Positions 34,301-42,212 of a stretch of 64,000 nucleotides of DNA are shown here, one piece after another. This DNA is from Alcanivorax sp. (GTDB taxonomy: Bacteria; Pseudomonadota; Gammaproteobacteria; Pseudomonadales; Alcanivoracaceae), in the NCBI RefSeq assembly GCF_017794965.1, contig NZ_CP051240.1:62001-126000 (forward strand), read 5' to 3'. The position numbers and the translations under genes were made by a program. The notes below the pieces were generated by a model. It was not told the DNA's origin, ran no database searches, and saw only the letters and a program-made list of their open reading frames with translations. How positions within the stretch are numbered: the stretch's first letter is position 1; the number at the start of each line of letters is the position of its first letter.

Positions 34301-34447
34301 CCGTTGTCACGGAGCGTATTCTTCGGCCCCATGGCGGTGGCCATCATGGGTGGTCTGATCGTTGCCACCGGTCTCACCTTGTTGTTCCTGCCCGCCCTGT
34401 ACGCGGCCTGGTTCAGGGTCAAGGAAGAACACGCCGAACCCCGTTAA
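31385..34447 (+). CDS. RND multidrug efflux permease (HAE1-type)
   Basis: A 1020-residue proton-driven transporter of the AcrB superfamily that exports hydrophobic compounds. Twelve membrane helices and two large periplasmic loops are present. The proton-relay Asp pair is in LALGLMVDDAIIAVEMM of helix 4. The sequence is closer to the short, two-component RND pumps paired with an AefR-type repressor than to AcrB itself. The C-terminal tail is short. In an oil-degrading organism solvent or fatty-acid export is plausible, but this is inference. Confidence 0.92.
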   Translation: MSFNLSEWALKNRALVLYAMLLLGAIGAISYANLGQSEDPPFTFKVMTINTLWPGASAEEVSRQITERIEKKLMETGDFERIQSYSRPGQSLVMFMARDEMRSTDIDDLWYQVRKKVGDIRHTLPQDVRGPFFNDEFGTTFGNIYALTGKGFDYAIMKDYADRLQLTLQRVDDVGKVELIGLQDEKVWVEISNTKLASLGIPLVTVQQALQSQNTVADAGFFETPTDRVRLRVSGEFTSVDDIRNFPIQVDNRTLRLDDIANVYRGFSDPFQPRMRFMGEDAIGIAVSMKEGGDILQLGENLDKAFSELQKSLPIGMELRKVSDQPAAVEAGVGEFVQVLMEALVIVLLVSFFSLGWRTGMVVALSIPLVLAITFASMKYFDIGLHKISLGALVLALGLMVDDAIIAVEMMAIKMEQGFSRLKAAGFAWTSTAFPMLTGTLITAAGFLPIATAESSTGEYTRSIFQVVTISLLASWVAAVVFVPYLGDKLLPSLVRHNRDGEVHDPYQKPFYRKFRQWVEWCVRYRKTVIAITVGIFFFSLFLFRFVPQQFFPASGRLELMVDLKLEEGASLNATQELALRLESQLGENPLIENYVGYMGSGSPRFYLSLDQKLPAASQAQFVILTRNVEEREEVRSWLIQLLNDQFPTVRSRVSRLENGPPVGYPLQFRVSGEHIPQVRELARRVAEKVRANPHTINAHLDWEEPSKVVRLNVDQDRARTLGISTQDLSVALQASLSGVVVSQFREDNELINVEVRGDSRERHALGLLGNLAVQTENGRVPLNQIATLEYGFEEGIIWHRDRLPTVTIRADIGDDALPATLVNEIMPTLAAVQADLPPGYLLEVGGTVEESARGQQSVNAGMPLFVLVVITLLMLQLRSMPLSLMVFVTAPLGLIGVTLFLLLFQKPFGFVAMLGTIALAGMIMRNAVILVDQIGQDMAQGLTAWDAIIESTVRRFRPIVLTSLTAVLAMIPLSRSVFFGPMAVAIMGGLIVATGLTLLFLPALYAAWFRVKEEHAEPR

Positions 34448-34486
34448 CGAACGCTGAGTCTGCCGGTACCTACCGGCTTTCCCCTT

Positions 34487-34515
34487 GCCCCGGCCTTTTG
34501 CCGGGGCTTTTTTTT
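34487..34515 (+). terminator. Terminator of the RND operon
   Basis: GCCCCGGC...GCCGGGGC stem with a four-base T loop and a following T8 run. Confidence 0.88.
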
Positions 34516-34554
34516 GGCTCTTCGCGGATTTGAGGGAAAGTTAAGCGGCCTGGT

Positions 34555-35102
34555 CGAAGGTCGGACGTCAGAAGTCTGACGCCCAAATCAAACCCCGGGT
34601 TTGCAGTCATGCTGTTCATTCAGGTCGTGATTTTGGTTTTTTGTGGGAGCGTGCTCGCACGCGAAGCCTTAATTTCAGAGCGCGCCATTCGCGTGCAAGC
34701 ACGCTCCCACAGAGACCTTGAGCTTAAGTGAACAGCATTGCGGGTTTGCAGTGCTTGTGAGCGTAGTGGCAGGTGCATTGCGCAAGAGCTTGAGGGCTGC
34801 CGGTTTTCTGTCTTTTGCGTCAGACGTCCGACTTCAGACGTCTGACCAATCTGCTTTCCCGCTAATCCGCGATGAACCTTTTTTTTATGCCGCCCTGCGG
34901 CTGCATCACGTTTCACGCAGCATGCAACACGTGAAAGCGCAGCGCCTTCCGGACTATGTTCCGCTTTTGCAGGAGCCCAGCTTGCCTGGGCGAATGAATA
35001 TCAGAAACGAGTTACGTTTTACGAAAAGCGAAAAGAACATTCAGGTTCAGATGTTCTGATTTTCGCAACGCGTCGATTCGCCCAGGCAAGCTGGGCTCCT
35101 AC
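34555..35102. repeat. Repeat cluster: heptad arrays and two REPIN-type hairpins
   Basis: This gene-free stretch holds, in order: GACGTC heptads (34555-34584); a hairpin with arms gtgggagcgtgctcgcacgc and gcgtgcaagcacgctcccac (34641-34712); GACGTC heptads again (34816-34849), inverted, containing the palindrome tcagacgtctga; the 20-mer ccgctaatccgcgatgaacc (34859-34878) repeated at 62067; GCAACAC heptads (34899-34940); and a hairpin with arms gcaggagcccagcttgcctg and caggcaagctgggctcctac (34967-35102) that encloses CGAGTTA heptads (35002-35035). No gene seen. Confidence 0.8.
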
Positions 35103-35116
35103 AGGGTTTCTGCACG

Positions 35117-36343
35117 CTACAGCGTGACGAAATTTTCGAACGGACCGGTGATTTCGTAGGTGATGCCGAAACCGTTCCCGCCCCCAAACAGATTGCTGCC
35201 ACGCTGTGAACTGAAATACAGGCGCGTGCCATCCGGGCTGAAGGCTGGTCCGGTGATTTCCGAATCATCCTGGCCGGTGACCTGAATCAGCGGTGCTACC
35301 TCACCCTGACTGTCGATAACCACGATCTGCATGTCGCCACCGTCTTCGGCCACCAACACATCCCCGCCGCTGGAGACAGTCAGGTTATCCACGCCGGTCA
35401 GAATCGGATTGGCCGAGGTGGCGGCGTCATAAATCACCTCAAGACGGTTCAGGTTGGTATCCAGCCGCCATACCTTGTTGTCCCCCTTGGTGGTGAAATA
35501 CACATGGCCGTGGCTGTACCAGCAACCTTCGCCGCCATCAAAGGCGGTGCTGTCCGCCAGCTGTTCCCGGGTAGGCGTTTCCAGCAGATTGGGGGTCGGG
35601 TTGGGCACGTCCAGCCAGCTTACATACCCCTGTTCATCCACGGCGGCGGCCTGTAGCAGGCCGTCGTCCAGATTCAGTGAGCCATCACTGTTTCTGCCAG
35701 CAGGCGTAAACCGGTAGAACCGGCCATCGCTTTCATCTTCCGTGAGATAGACCCTGTCGAATACCGGATCCACGGCGGCGGCTTCATGCTTGAAATACCC
35801 CAGACCGCGGCGCAACTGGGCCGGGTGTTCCCCGAATGGGTCGCATTCGAATACCCGGCCACATTGTGTTTCTTCGCAGGACAGCCAGGTCTGCCAGGGA
35901 GTGGGACCGCCGGCGCAATTAATGTTGGTGCCGCCCAGAATGCGATAGGCATTATTCACCGAGCCGTCGGCATGGAAGCGGATCGCCCCGGCGCCACCGC
36001 CAAGCAGGCTGATGGTTTCGCTGTTGGACACATATACCCAGCCGCCATCCGGGGCGGAAAAAGTGGCGCCGCCATCCGGATAGCTGTGCCAGCGATAACC
36101 GGTTCGGTTCCAGAAGCTGCGTCGTACACGCTGTCCTGCCGCCGCCACAATGCGAGAGGAAAATCCTTCAGGAAGACGAATGCCGTTGGCGTCAGGAGCC
36201 CTCAAGGGGCCAACGTCAGACAGGGTGCGAGCGGACAGAGGTTGGCTGATGGCAAGAAGGCTGGGGCCCACAGCCAGGGCGGCCAGGCCGGTGGACCCTT
36301 TCTTCAAGAGATCGCGGCGCGAGAGTGATGTCTTGGTGTTCAT
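35117..36343 (-). CDS. PhoX-like (DUF839) Tat-exported protein
   Basis: A 408-residue protein with a twin-arginine signal (SRRDLLKKG, Arg9-Arg10) and a PhoX/DUF839 beta-propeller. Family signatures: GGTNINCAGGPTPWQTWLSCEE, GYFKHEAAAVDPV, VYLTEDESDGRFYRF and DNLTVSSGGDVLVAEDGGDM. Genuine PhoX is a Ca/Fe alkaline phosphatase; this shorter protein keeps the Ca-binding E-T and E-D-E-type residues, but its activity is not established from sequence. Tat export fits a cofactor-loaded periplasmic enzyme. It is monocistronic. Confidence 0.85.
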   Translation of the reverse strand: MNTKTSLSRRDLLKKGSTGLAALAVGPSLLAISQPLSARTLSDVGPLRAPDANGIRLPEGFSSRIVAAAGQRVRRSFWNRTGYRWHSYPDGGATFSAPDGGWVYVSNSETISLLGGGAGAIRFHADGSVNNAYRILGGTNINCAGGPTPWQTWLSCEETQCGRVFECDPFGEHPAQLRRGLGYFKHEAAAVDPVFDRVYLTEDESDGRFYRFTPAGRNSDGSLNLDDGLLQAAAVDEQGYVSWLDVPNPTPNLLETPTREQLADSTAFDGGEGCWYSHGHVYFTTKGDNKVWRLDTNLNRLEVIYDAATSANPILTGVDNLTVSSGGDVLVAEDGGDMQIVVIDSQGEVAPLIQVTGQDDSEITGPAFSPDGTRLYFSSQRGSNLFGGGNGFGITYEITGPFENFVTL

Positions 36344-36513
36344 TTCCCTTCTCCCTGAAAGTAATGTGTGCAGGCCGGCAGGGTAACGATGAAATGCGAC
36401 AAAAAGGGTGATGCGATTCAGGGCATGAGGTCGTCTTGCATGAAACGGGTCACGTTTCGAGAGAATGTCATCAAAAATTCATCCCTGGATACGCTGTTTG
36501 TATCAGGGAAGAA

Positions 36514-36837
36514 AAGCTACAAGCTACGCCTGGATTAGAAAAACCCAAAAAGTCTCCGGGCTTCCACATTGCTACGAAGCTGCTGTAGGAGCGAGCCTGC
36601 TCGCGATCCGAGCCCGAGCGAGGTAAGGATTTCAGAGCCCCGAACAGAATCTTGGCCTTCATGGTGATCCGATCCCATGCGAGGCCAAAGCACAGAGGCC
36701 CCCAAGTTCCGAGTGTCGAGTTGAGAAACCCCAACATTCCGGGCGTCCAGGTTTTGATCTTCGAAACTCGCGTTTCGTCACTCGAGACTTATTGACTCGC
36801 TTGGGCTCGAATCGCTTGCAGGCAAGCTCCCACAGGG
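36514..36837. repeat. Composite repeat, second copy
   Basis: Matches 26352-26573: heptads aaaagct, acaagct, acgcctg (36517-36535), ctacgaagctgctgtaggag at 36571, the shared block to aagg, then an insertion with heptads ttccgag, tgtcgag, ttgagaa (36706-36730) and ttcgaaa, ctcgcgt, ttcgtca, ctcgaga (36759-36799), then an inverted REP half gcttgcaggcaagctcccac ending at 36834. No gene lies between the PhoX-like start and the cupredoxin-like stop. Confidence 0.75.
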
Positions 36838-36865
36838 GGGATGCCAGCTACCCGCGCCAGCAAAG

Positions 36866-37342
36866 TCACCGCGCTGGCGAGTCCACCAAAATCACCAATG
36901 GCGCTTCCTGATCCTGGTGGTCTGCGCGCACGCAGCGTAGTTCAAACATGCCGGACACATCAAAGCGCCAGGGTAGAACCACGGAGCTTCCGGGTTCGCT
37001 GAGGCGGGTGTTGGGGTAATCCTTGCGTAAGTCCGGCATGAGTCGGTGGATCAGGTTCTGGTCACGCAGGGCGGTGTTGTCGCCAAGGGCAAACAAGTGC
37101 CAGTCATCGCTGGTGTTCCTGATGGTCAGATTGAGGGAGTGATTCAGCGCAACAGCCAATGATGATGGCTGCCACTGTCCGGAGAATGCCACAGCCCTCA
37201 CGGGGAGTTGCCCGGGTGTTCGCAGTGCTGTGCCTGCCGCCATGGGGATCTCGTCTGGCAGAATGCCATGCCCCCGGCTACCCTGTGACGCAAACAGGGC
37301 TGTAGCCAGTGTGATGAAAGCCAGTCTCCGCAAAACAGCCAT
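36866..37342 (-). CDS. Secreted protein, possibly cupredoxin-like
   Basis: A 158-residue exported protein with signal peptide MAVLRRLAFITLATALFASQG. The domain has SLAVALNHSLNLTIRNTSDDWHLFALGD and EPGSSVVLPWRFDVSGMFELRCVRADHQDQEAPLVI. The spacing of a His after a strand, then Cys-x4-His near the C terminus, recalls type-1 copper ligands of cupredoxins, but the usual Met ligand is not evident. It is divergent from the channel gene, 22 bp away, so shared control is likely. Confidence 0.55.
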   Translation of the reverse strand: MAVLRRLAFITLATALFASQGSRGHGILPDEIPMAAGTALRTPGQLPVRAVAFSGQWQPSSLAVALNHSLNLTIRNTSDDWHLFALGDNTALRDQNLIHRLMPDLRKDYPNTRLSEPGSSVVLPWRFDVSGMFELRCVRADHQDQEAPLVILVDSPAR

Positions 37343-37364
37343 CCATAATTACCCGGGAGGGATA

Positions 37365-38429
37365 ATGTCGCTCAGATTGCATGTTTTGGCCACCGGCCTG
37401 TTGTTGGCCATGGCGGCCCTGGCCCAGGCCGCGCCCCTGACCGTGGGGGTGAAGTCCTCGCCGCCCTTCAGTTTCCAGAGCGGTGACCGCTGGGACGGAC
37501 TCAGTGTGGAATTGTGGGAGAACGTGGCCGAGCAGGCGGAGATGGACTATCGCTACCGGGTCTACCCCTCCGTGAACGACATGCTGGTTGCGGTGGAACA
37601 GGGGCAGATCGATCTGGCGCTGGGTGCCATCAGTGTCACCGCCGACCGGGAGCGGCGGCTAGACTTCTCGCAACCCATGTATCGGGGCGGTCTCGGGATC
37701 ATGACTCGCAGCGAGCCGGGTGGCTGGCTGATGACCTTGCAGAGTCTGTTCAGCTGGAAGTTCTTCTCTGCGGTTCTGGCGCTGGTGCTGGTGTTGTTGA
37801 TCGTCGGTGTGCTGATCTGGCTGTTTGAGCGCAAGCGAAATCCGGAGCAATTTGGCGGTTCCATGGGAGAAGGCATTGGCAGTGGTTTCTGGTGGTCCGC
37901 CGTGACCATGACCACGGTGGGATATGGCGACAAGGCACCGGTAAGCCGTGCAGGGCGTTTACTGGGGCTGGTATGGATGTTTGTCAGCATCATCACCATT
38001 TCCGGTTTTACGGCGGCCATCGCCTCCAGTGTTACCGTTAACCAGCTGCAGACCAGTATCAAGGGGGCCGCAGATTTGCCAAGAGTGAATGTGGCCAGTG
38101 TGGAGAACACCAGTGGTGCGCAGTGGTTGGCCGCCCGCGGGATCCAATTCACCGCGTACCCCAACCTGCAACAGGCCATGCGTGCGGTAGCCCTGGGGGA
38201 ACAGGACGCGTTGGTGGCGGATGCCCCGGTCATGCGTCACCTGATTCGTGACCGCGGCGACAAGGGCCTGCTGGTGTTGCCGAATCTGGTGCGTGAAGAA
38301 AGTTATGCTTTCGCCATGGCTAACGGCAGTCCCCTGCAAGAGCCGGTCAATCTGGCCATGCTGTCCATTCTGCCCACGGAAGAGTGGCGCATGGTGCTTA
38401 ATCGTTACCTGGGGAAAAACGATTTGTAG
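37365..38429 (+). CDS. GluR0-like ligand-gated potassium channel
   Basis: A 354-residue prokaryotic ionotropic glutamate receptor. After a signal peptide (to about residue 23), a periplasmic solute-binding domain is split in two: S1 (24-125) and S2 (about 225-350). Between them is a channel: TM1 (about 135-155), a pore helix, the selectivity filter TTVGYGD (183-189), and TM2 (about 197-220). The filter is the potassium-channel consensus, so a bound amino acid should gate potassium flow. This architecture is known from cyanobacterial GluR0. GGGAGG precedes the ATG. The ligand is unknown. Confidence 0.9.
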   Translation: MSLRLHVLATGLLLAMAALAQAAPLTVGVKSSPPFSFQSGDRWDGLSVELWENVAEQAEMDYRYRVYPSVNDMLVAVEQGQIDLALGAISVTADRERRLDFSQPMYRGGLGIMTRSEPGGWLMTLQSLFSWKFFSAVLALVLVLLIVGVLIWLFERKRNPEQFGGSMGEGIGSGFWWSAVTMTTVGYGDKAPVSRAGRLLGLVWMFVSIITISGFTAAIASSVTVNQLQTSIKGAADLPRVNVASVENTSGAQWLAARGIQFTAYPNLQQAMRAVALGEQDALVADAPVMRHLIRDRGDKGLLVLPNLVREESYAFAMANGSPLQEPVNLAMLSILPTEEWRMVLNRYLGKNDL

Positions 38430-39117
38430 TCTCTTCCGGCGCCGCTGTACCGAACAGCGGCGCCAGTTCCGCCAGGTCATCCTCCAGATTCCAGTTGAGA
38501 TGCTGGGCAATGGTCTTCAGCAAGACCATGGCATTCACCGGCGCATCCGAAAGATTACGGTCCTGGAAGCGCTTGACGAAGCAGCGATTGAGTTCGTTCA
38601 GCGTCTGGTAGCGTTCGTTCAATCCCGCCAGTGAGGCCTGATCTTCCTGCCTGTTTTGCACAATCTGCTGAAGCAGATAGAGACTGGTGCTGCGCACCAG
38701 CGTTTCCGTATGGGAACTGAGGGGAAGATGGAAGCGTGCCATGGGCCGCAAAAAGCGGGTATGGGGGCAGTCACTGCTGGCGCAAATCAACCCGAACAGG
38801 GAACCCAGCGCCCGTTGCAGTGTGGTGTCCTGCTGGTAATTGCGCAGCTCGGTTCTCACTTCCAGGGAGATAGGTTGGTAGGATTCTCCTGGCGGCAGTT
38901 GCGGCAGCAGATAGGCCAGGTTGCGGGCAATCGGGCAATAGCTATGGGTGTCGGTACTTAACGGGCAATGGCTGCATTGGTGGTAGTCCAGCCTGGCCCA
39001 GTCCGGAGGGGAAAAGTCATCCGGCACCGCAATGGAGTGATCGTCCTGCAAGTGAAACGGGATGCGGGCTTCGGCGCCGTCCGCATCCCGTATCTGATAG
39101 AGGATATCAGGCTGCAT
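38398..39117 (-). CDS. Cys-rich protein coupled to a histidine kinase (unknown function)
   Basis: A 239-residue soluble protein with no family I can name. It has Cys clusters YHQCSHCPLSTDTHSYCPIARN (about residues 46-65) and LICASSDCPHTRFLRPMARFHLPL (about 110-133), which could hold zinc or a redox metal, followed by helices. Its ATG lies within the last codons of the kinase gene, so the two are translationally coupled. It probably senses or transmits in the same pathway. The 3' end overlaps the channel gene on the other strand by 32 nt. Confidence 0.75.
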   Translation of the reverse strand: MQPDILYQIRDADGAEARIPFHLQDDHSIAVPDDFSPPDWARLDYHQCSHCPLSTDTHSYCPIARNLAYLLPQLPPGESYQPISLEVRTELRNYQQDTTLQRALGSLFGLICASSDCPHTRFLRPMARFHLPLSSHTETLVRSTSLYLLQQIVQNRQEDQASLAGLNERYQTLNELNRCFVKRFQDRNLSDAPVNAMVLLKTIAQHLNWNLEDDLAELAPLFGTAAPEETTNRFSPGND

Positions 39118-40567
39118 GAGCCTCACCGCGCTGGCGGCGTGGTAGCTGGATAGTGAACGTGGTGCCTTCTCCCAGGTGGCTGCTTACCGACATGCTGCCT
39201 CCATGCTGCTGGATGATGTCATGGGAAATGGACAGCCCCAATCCTGTGCCTTGTCCAATAGGTTTGGTGGTAAAGAAGGGCTCGAAGATCTGGTCAATCT
39301 TGTCACCGGGAATGCCCGGACCGTCATCCGTGATGGACAGCGTGAACCAGTTGTCATCGCAGGTCACATCAATGTGGATTTCCCCCTTGCCCTGTATCGC
39401 CTGTGCTGTGTTGACGAACAGGTTCATAAAAACCTGGGAAAGCTGGCTTTCCGATCCCTGCAATGGCGGTAAATTTTCAGGAATATCCCGCTTTACCGTA
39501 ATCCGGTTTTTCAACTCGTGATGGGCCAGGTTCAGCGATGCATCAATGCACTCCACCAGATCAATGGAAGAAAACTTGTCCGGCTGGTTGTGAGAGAAAT
39601 GCTTGAGATCGCGGATGATCTTCTTGATCCGGTCAATGCCCTCCATGGTTTCATTTACCAGGCTTTCCTGATCTTCCAGAATGAAATCCAGTTTTTTTCT
39701 TTCCGGTACATTGCCTCCCTCAATAGCCAGAAAGCGGTCAAATTTCTCCGGTGTAATCCGCTTTTCCAGCCCGCGGATAACCCCGCTCAGGGCGCCCAGA
39801 TATTCCTTGCAGCGATTGATATTGGAGGATAGGAACGCGATGGGGTTGTTGATCTCATGAGCAATGCCCGCCGAGATCGTGCCCAGTGAGGCCATTTTCT
39901 CGGAATGCAGCAACAGGGACTCCACTTCGTTGAGCTTCTGATCCTTGTCCATCACCGCCTGCTGCAGTTCTGAATTCTCCGCCTTGATATCGGTAATATC
40001 CGTGCCGAAATAAATATAGCCGTCATCCTCATCGGAGATATAGGAAAGCGGAAACAGGAACATGTTCATCCAGTACACCGAGCCGTCCGCCCGGCGGTTG
40101 CAGACTTCGCCATTCCATACACCGGAAAGCGCCCGCGAGCACTGCATGACGCCTGCACCGGACGGTAGCCTGTCTGCTGCCGGATGATTCACGGTTTCCG
40201 GCTTGCCGATAAGTTGTTGAAAGGAAAACCCGCTCAGTGAAAGGAACTTGCCGTTGGCGAACGTGATCACGCCATCGCGGTTGGTGGTGAGCACGCAGTA
40301 CTCATCAATAATCCGGCCCAGGGGGCCTAGCGCCTGTTTGTTGAGCTTGTGTTCATCGGCATTCACTTCAATCAGCCGTAACCGACGTCCAAAGGTGTCA
40401 TGGGTCAGCGAGGAAAACTCACTCAGCCGGGCCTCAACATTCATGGAGGTCCGGTAGGTTTTATAGAGGAAGAAAATAATGATCAGCAGGATCACAGTAG
40501 AGGCGATGAGGAACAGTCCCTGTGCCTCGATGCCCATGATGTCTGACGATGCCCAGATAGTGTCCAT
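39107..40567 (-). CDS. PAS-domain sensor histidine kinase
   Basis: A 486-residue kinase. One membrane helix (about residues 16-35), a PAS domain (about 85-195; NRDGVITFANGKFLSLSGFSFQQLIGKPETVNHP and GIYFGTDITD-like end), a coiled coil, an H-box GIAHEINNPI with His237, and a HATPase domain (NLFVNTAQAIQGKG, DDGPGIPGDK, GTGLGLSISHDII). The H-box type resembles NtrB/RsbQ-like cytoplasmic PAS kinases. It lies 29 nt after the response regulator and overlaps the Cys-rich gene, giving a three-gene operon. The PAS ligand is not predictable; oxygen or redox is possible given the Cys-rich partner. Confidence 0.9.
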   Translation of the reverse strand: MDTIWASSDIMGIEAQGLFLIASTVILLIIIFFLYKTYRTSMNVEARLSEFSSLTHDTFGRRLRLIEVNADEHKLNKQALGPLGRIIDEYCVLTTNRDGVITFANGKFLSLSGFSFQQLIGKPETVNHPAADRLPSGAGVMQCSRALSGVWNGEVCNRRADGSVYWMNMFLFPLSYISDEDDGYIYFGTDITDIKAENSELQQAVMDKDQKLNEVESLLLHSEKMASLGTISAGIAHEINNPIAFLSSNINRCKEYLGALSGVIRGLEKRITPEKFDRFLAIEGGNVPERKKLDFILEDQESLVNETMEGIDRIKKIIRDLKHFSHNQPDKFSSIDLVECIDASLNLAHHELKNRITVKRDIPENLPPLQGSESQLSQVFMNLFVNTAQAIQGKGEIHIDVTCDDNWFTLSITDDGPGIPGDKIDQIFEPFFTTKPIGQGTGLGLSISHDIIQQHGGSMSVSSHLGEGTTFTIQLPRRQRGEAHAA

Positions 40568-40596
40568 GGCCTGTTACCGCATATCCTGGAGTGAGT

Positions 40597-41046
40597 TCAG
40601 TCGCCAAGCCCCAAACTCTGCAAGGCTTTTTCCTGTTCGCGGACCTTCTGCGCCAGGATGCGGTTCTCCAATAAGATGTCATGGAACTTCATGCCTTCGC
40701 GAAGTGCATCCAGAAGCTGGTCGTCTTCCCAGGGCTTGGGAATAAAGCGGAAAGCGCCAGCCTTATTGATGGCGGACATGACGGTCTCGATATCAATCAC
40801 CCCGGTGAGCAGAATGCGGATGGCATCCGGCTGCAGGTCGCGAATTTCCTGCAACAAATCCACCCCGTTCATCTCCGGCATCATGAAGTCTGTTACAACG
40901 GCATCGAAAACCGTGGTGCGGGCACGGCGCAGGGCCTCGTGGGGGTCTTGATAGGTCTCCACCTGCCAGTCGGTATTCATTGACAGGGTGCGGTGCAGAG
41001 CTTTGAGGATGTAGTCCTCATCGTCGACGAGCATGATCTGATACAT
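40597..41046 (-). CDS. Single-domain response regulator
   Basis: A 149-residue receiver protein: acidic pocket DDE (8-10), phospho-acceptor Asp53 in VVTDFMMPEMNG, Thr in LLTGV and Lys in FIPKPWEDD. After the receiver a helical tail (about 120-149) has no DNA-binding or enzymatic domain, so it works by protein contact, as do CheY-like regulators. The receiver is of the type found in RpfG-like HD-GYP proteins. GGGAG precedes the ATG. It is first in the operon with the kinase and Cys-rich protein. Confidence 0.9.
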   Translation of the reverse strand: MYQIMLVDDEDYILKALHRTLSMNTDWQVETYQDPHEALRRARTTVFDAVVTDFMMPEMNGVDLLQEIRDLQPDAIRILLTGVIDIETVMSAINKAGAFRFIPKPWEDDQLLDALREGMKFHDILLENRILAQKVREQEKALQSLGLGD

Positions 41047-41247
41047 GATAACTCCCTTGCTGCCAGGCTGTGCTGGCATCCTGCCGGCACAGTGAATAAA
41101 CGACCGATCAAATCGCCGGCCTTACTTGAACGATACGCCTGGAGAAGGGGAGAGACAATTCACGGCCCGGGCAGGACAGGGCCAGTCATGCAGCCCCGCT
41201 AACCGCCGGTCGGCAGCACTGCAAAAACACGGATAAACGCAGGGATA

Positions 41248-41670
41248 TCAGGCGGATTTGATAATGGACTTGGTCACCGACCCGGTGGCAATCAGGCGCT
41301 CTTCGCCGGCGTCATTCACGGCATAGGCTTCGGCCCGCATGGCAGCCAGGGTGCGGCCGATCCGGTCAGCCTTGCCTCGCAGTATCACCGTCTCACCCTT
41401 GAATGCTGCCCGAAGTACGCTGCTGTGGGTTTCAATAGTGACCGGTGCCTGGTCATCCTCCAGCAGTGGTACCGCCGCAAAGAAGCAGGCCACGTCCATG
41501 AGTGCATAGGTAATCCCGCCGTGCAGGGCACCCAGGGGGTTGGTGGTGAAGTCATTCACCTGAAAGCGTAGTTCGCTGGTACCTTCGCCGGCCTGTATTA
41601 ATTCCAGCTCGCAGGCACGGTGCAGCGGGTGGGCAAGAACTTCATCGCGGGCAACATCAAGGCGGCTCAT
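41248..41670 (-). CDS. PaaI-family hotdog thioesterase
   Basis: A 140-residue hotdog-fold acyl-CoA thioesterase. NPLGALHGGITYALMD (44-59) is the HGG active-site signature. The following strands (APVTIETHSSVLRAAFKGETVILRGKADRIGRTLAAMRAEAY) complete the fold. It hydrolyses acyl-CoA to free acid; the exact chain length or aromatic type is unknown. It is divergent from the metal-efflux operon and not part of it. Confidence 0.87.
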   Translation of the reverse strand: MSRLDVARDEVLAHPLHRACELELIQAGEGTSELRFQVNDFTTNPLGALHGGITYALMDVACFFAAVPLLEDDQAPVTIETHSSVLRAAFKGETVILRGKADRIGRTLAAMRAEAYAVNDAGEERLIATGSVTKSIIKSA

Positions 41671-41813
41671 GGTGGTTTGTCCCTGTCTGGTTGAAAACGG
41701 GCGCTACTTTGCCGGCATCGCTCCGGATTGTGAATGACCGTAGGGAACGCATCGGCTTGACTGTGGTCCCATACATGGCGACGATACGCATTCCCAACCC
41801 GCTGGCGGCTTTC

Positions 41814-42125
41814 ATGAAAGTACTGGTCTGGACATTGCTGCTGATCATCTGCACCCATGTGCTGGTGCTCGATGCCGTGCATCATGAACATGATGCCGGA
41901 GCTGGCTATGCCCAGTCCCTGAGTGATGACAGTCACCAGCAGGACCGTGCCCCGCTGGATGTGCTCGACCAGGGTGCCGAGCACTGCTGCCAGTGCCATG
42001 GCTTCATGGCCGGCGTTGATTGCCCGCCGGCGCAGCAGCCAGCGCCAGTCACCGCGCTGCTCGGCTGGCGCCCGGATCTTCCCGAAGCCCCCCCGGAATC
42101 CCCGTTCCGCCCTCCTATCGCCTGA
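41814..42125 (+). CDS. Small periplasmic His/Cys-rich protein, CzcI-like
   Basis: A 103-residue exported protein. The signal helix MKVLVWTLLLIICTHVLVLDA is followed by VHHEHDAGAGYA and EHCCQCHGFMAGVDCP, a metal-ligand-rich core, and a Pro-rich end. Such a small His/Cys protein in front of a CzcCBA operon resembles CzcI/CzcE-type periplasmic metal proteins. No strong ribosome-binding site marks the start; ATG at 41775 would add 13 residues before the signal helix. The next gene starts 87 nt downstream with its own good site. Confidence 0.6.
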   Translation: MKVLVWTLLLIICTHVLVLDAVHHEHDAGAGYAQSLSDDSHQQDRAPLDVLDQGAEHCCQCHGFMAGVDCPPAQQPAPVTALLGWRPDLPEAPPESPFRPPIA

Positions 42126-42212
42126 TCGTTCTGACGTTTCGTTTGCAGTGATGCGCCCCGTATCGGGCCGTTCACTGTGATTCATCGTGTCTGAATTATC
42201 AGGAGACTTCCC

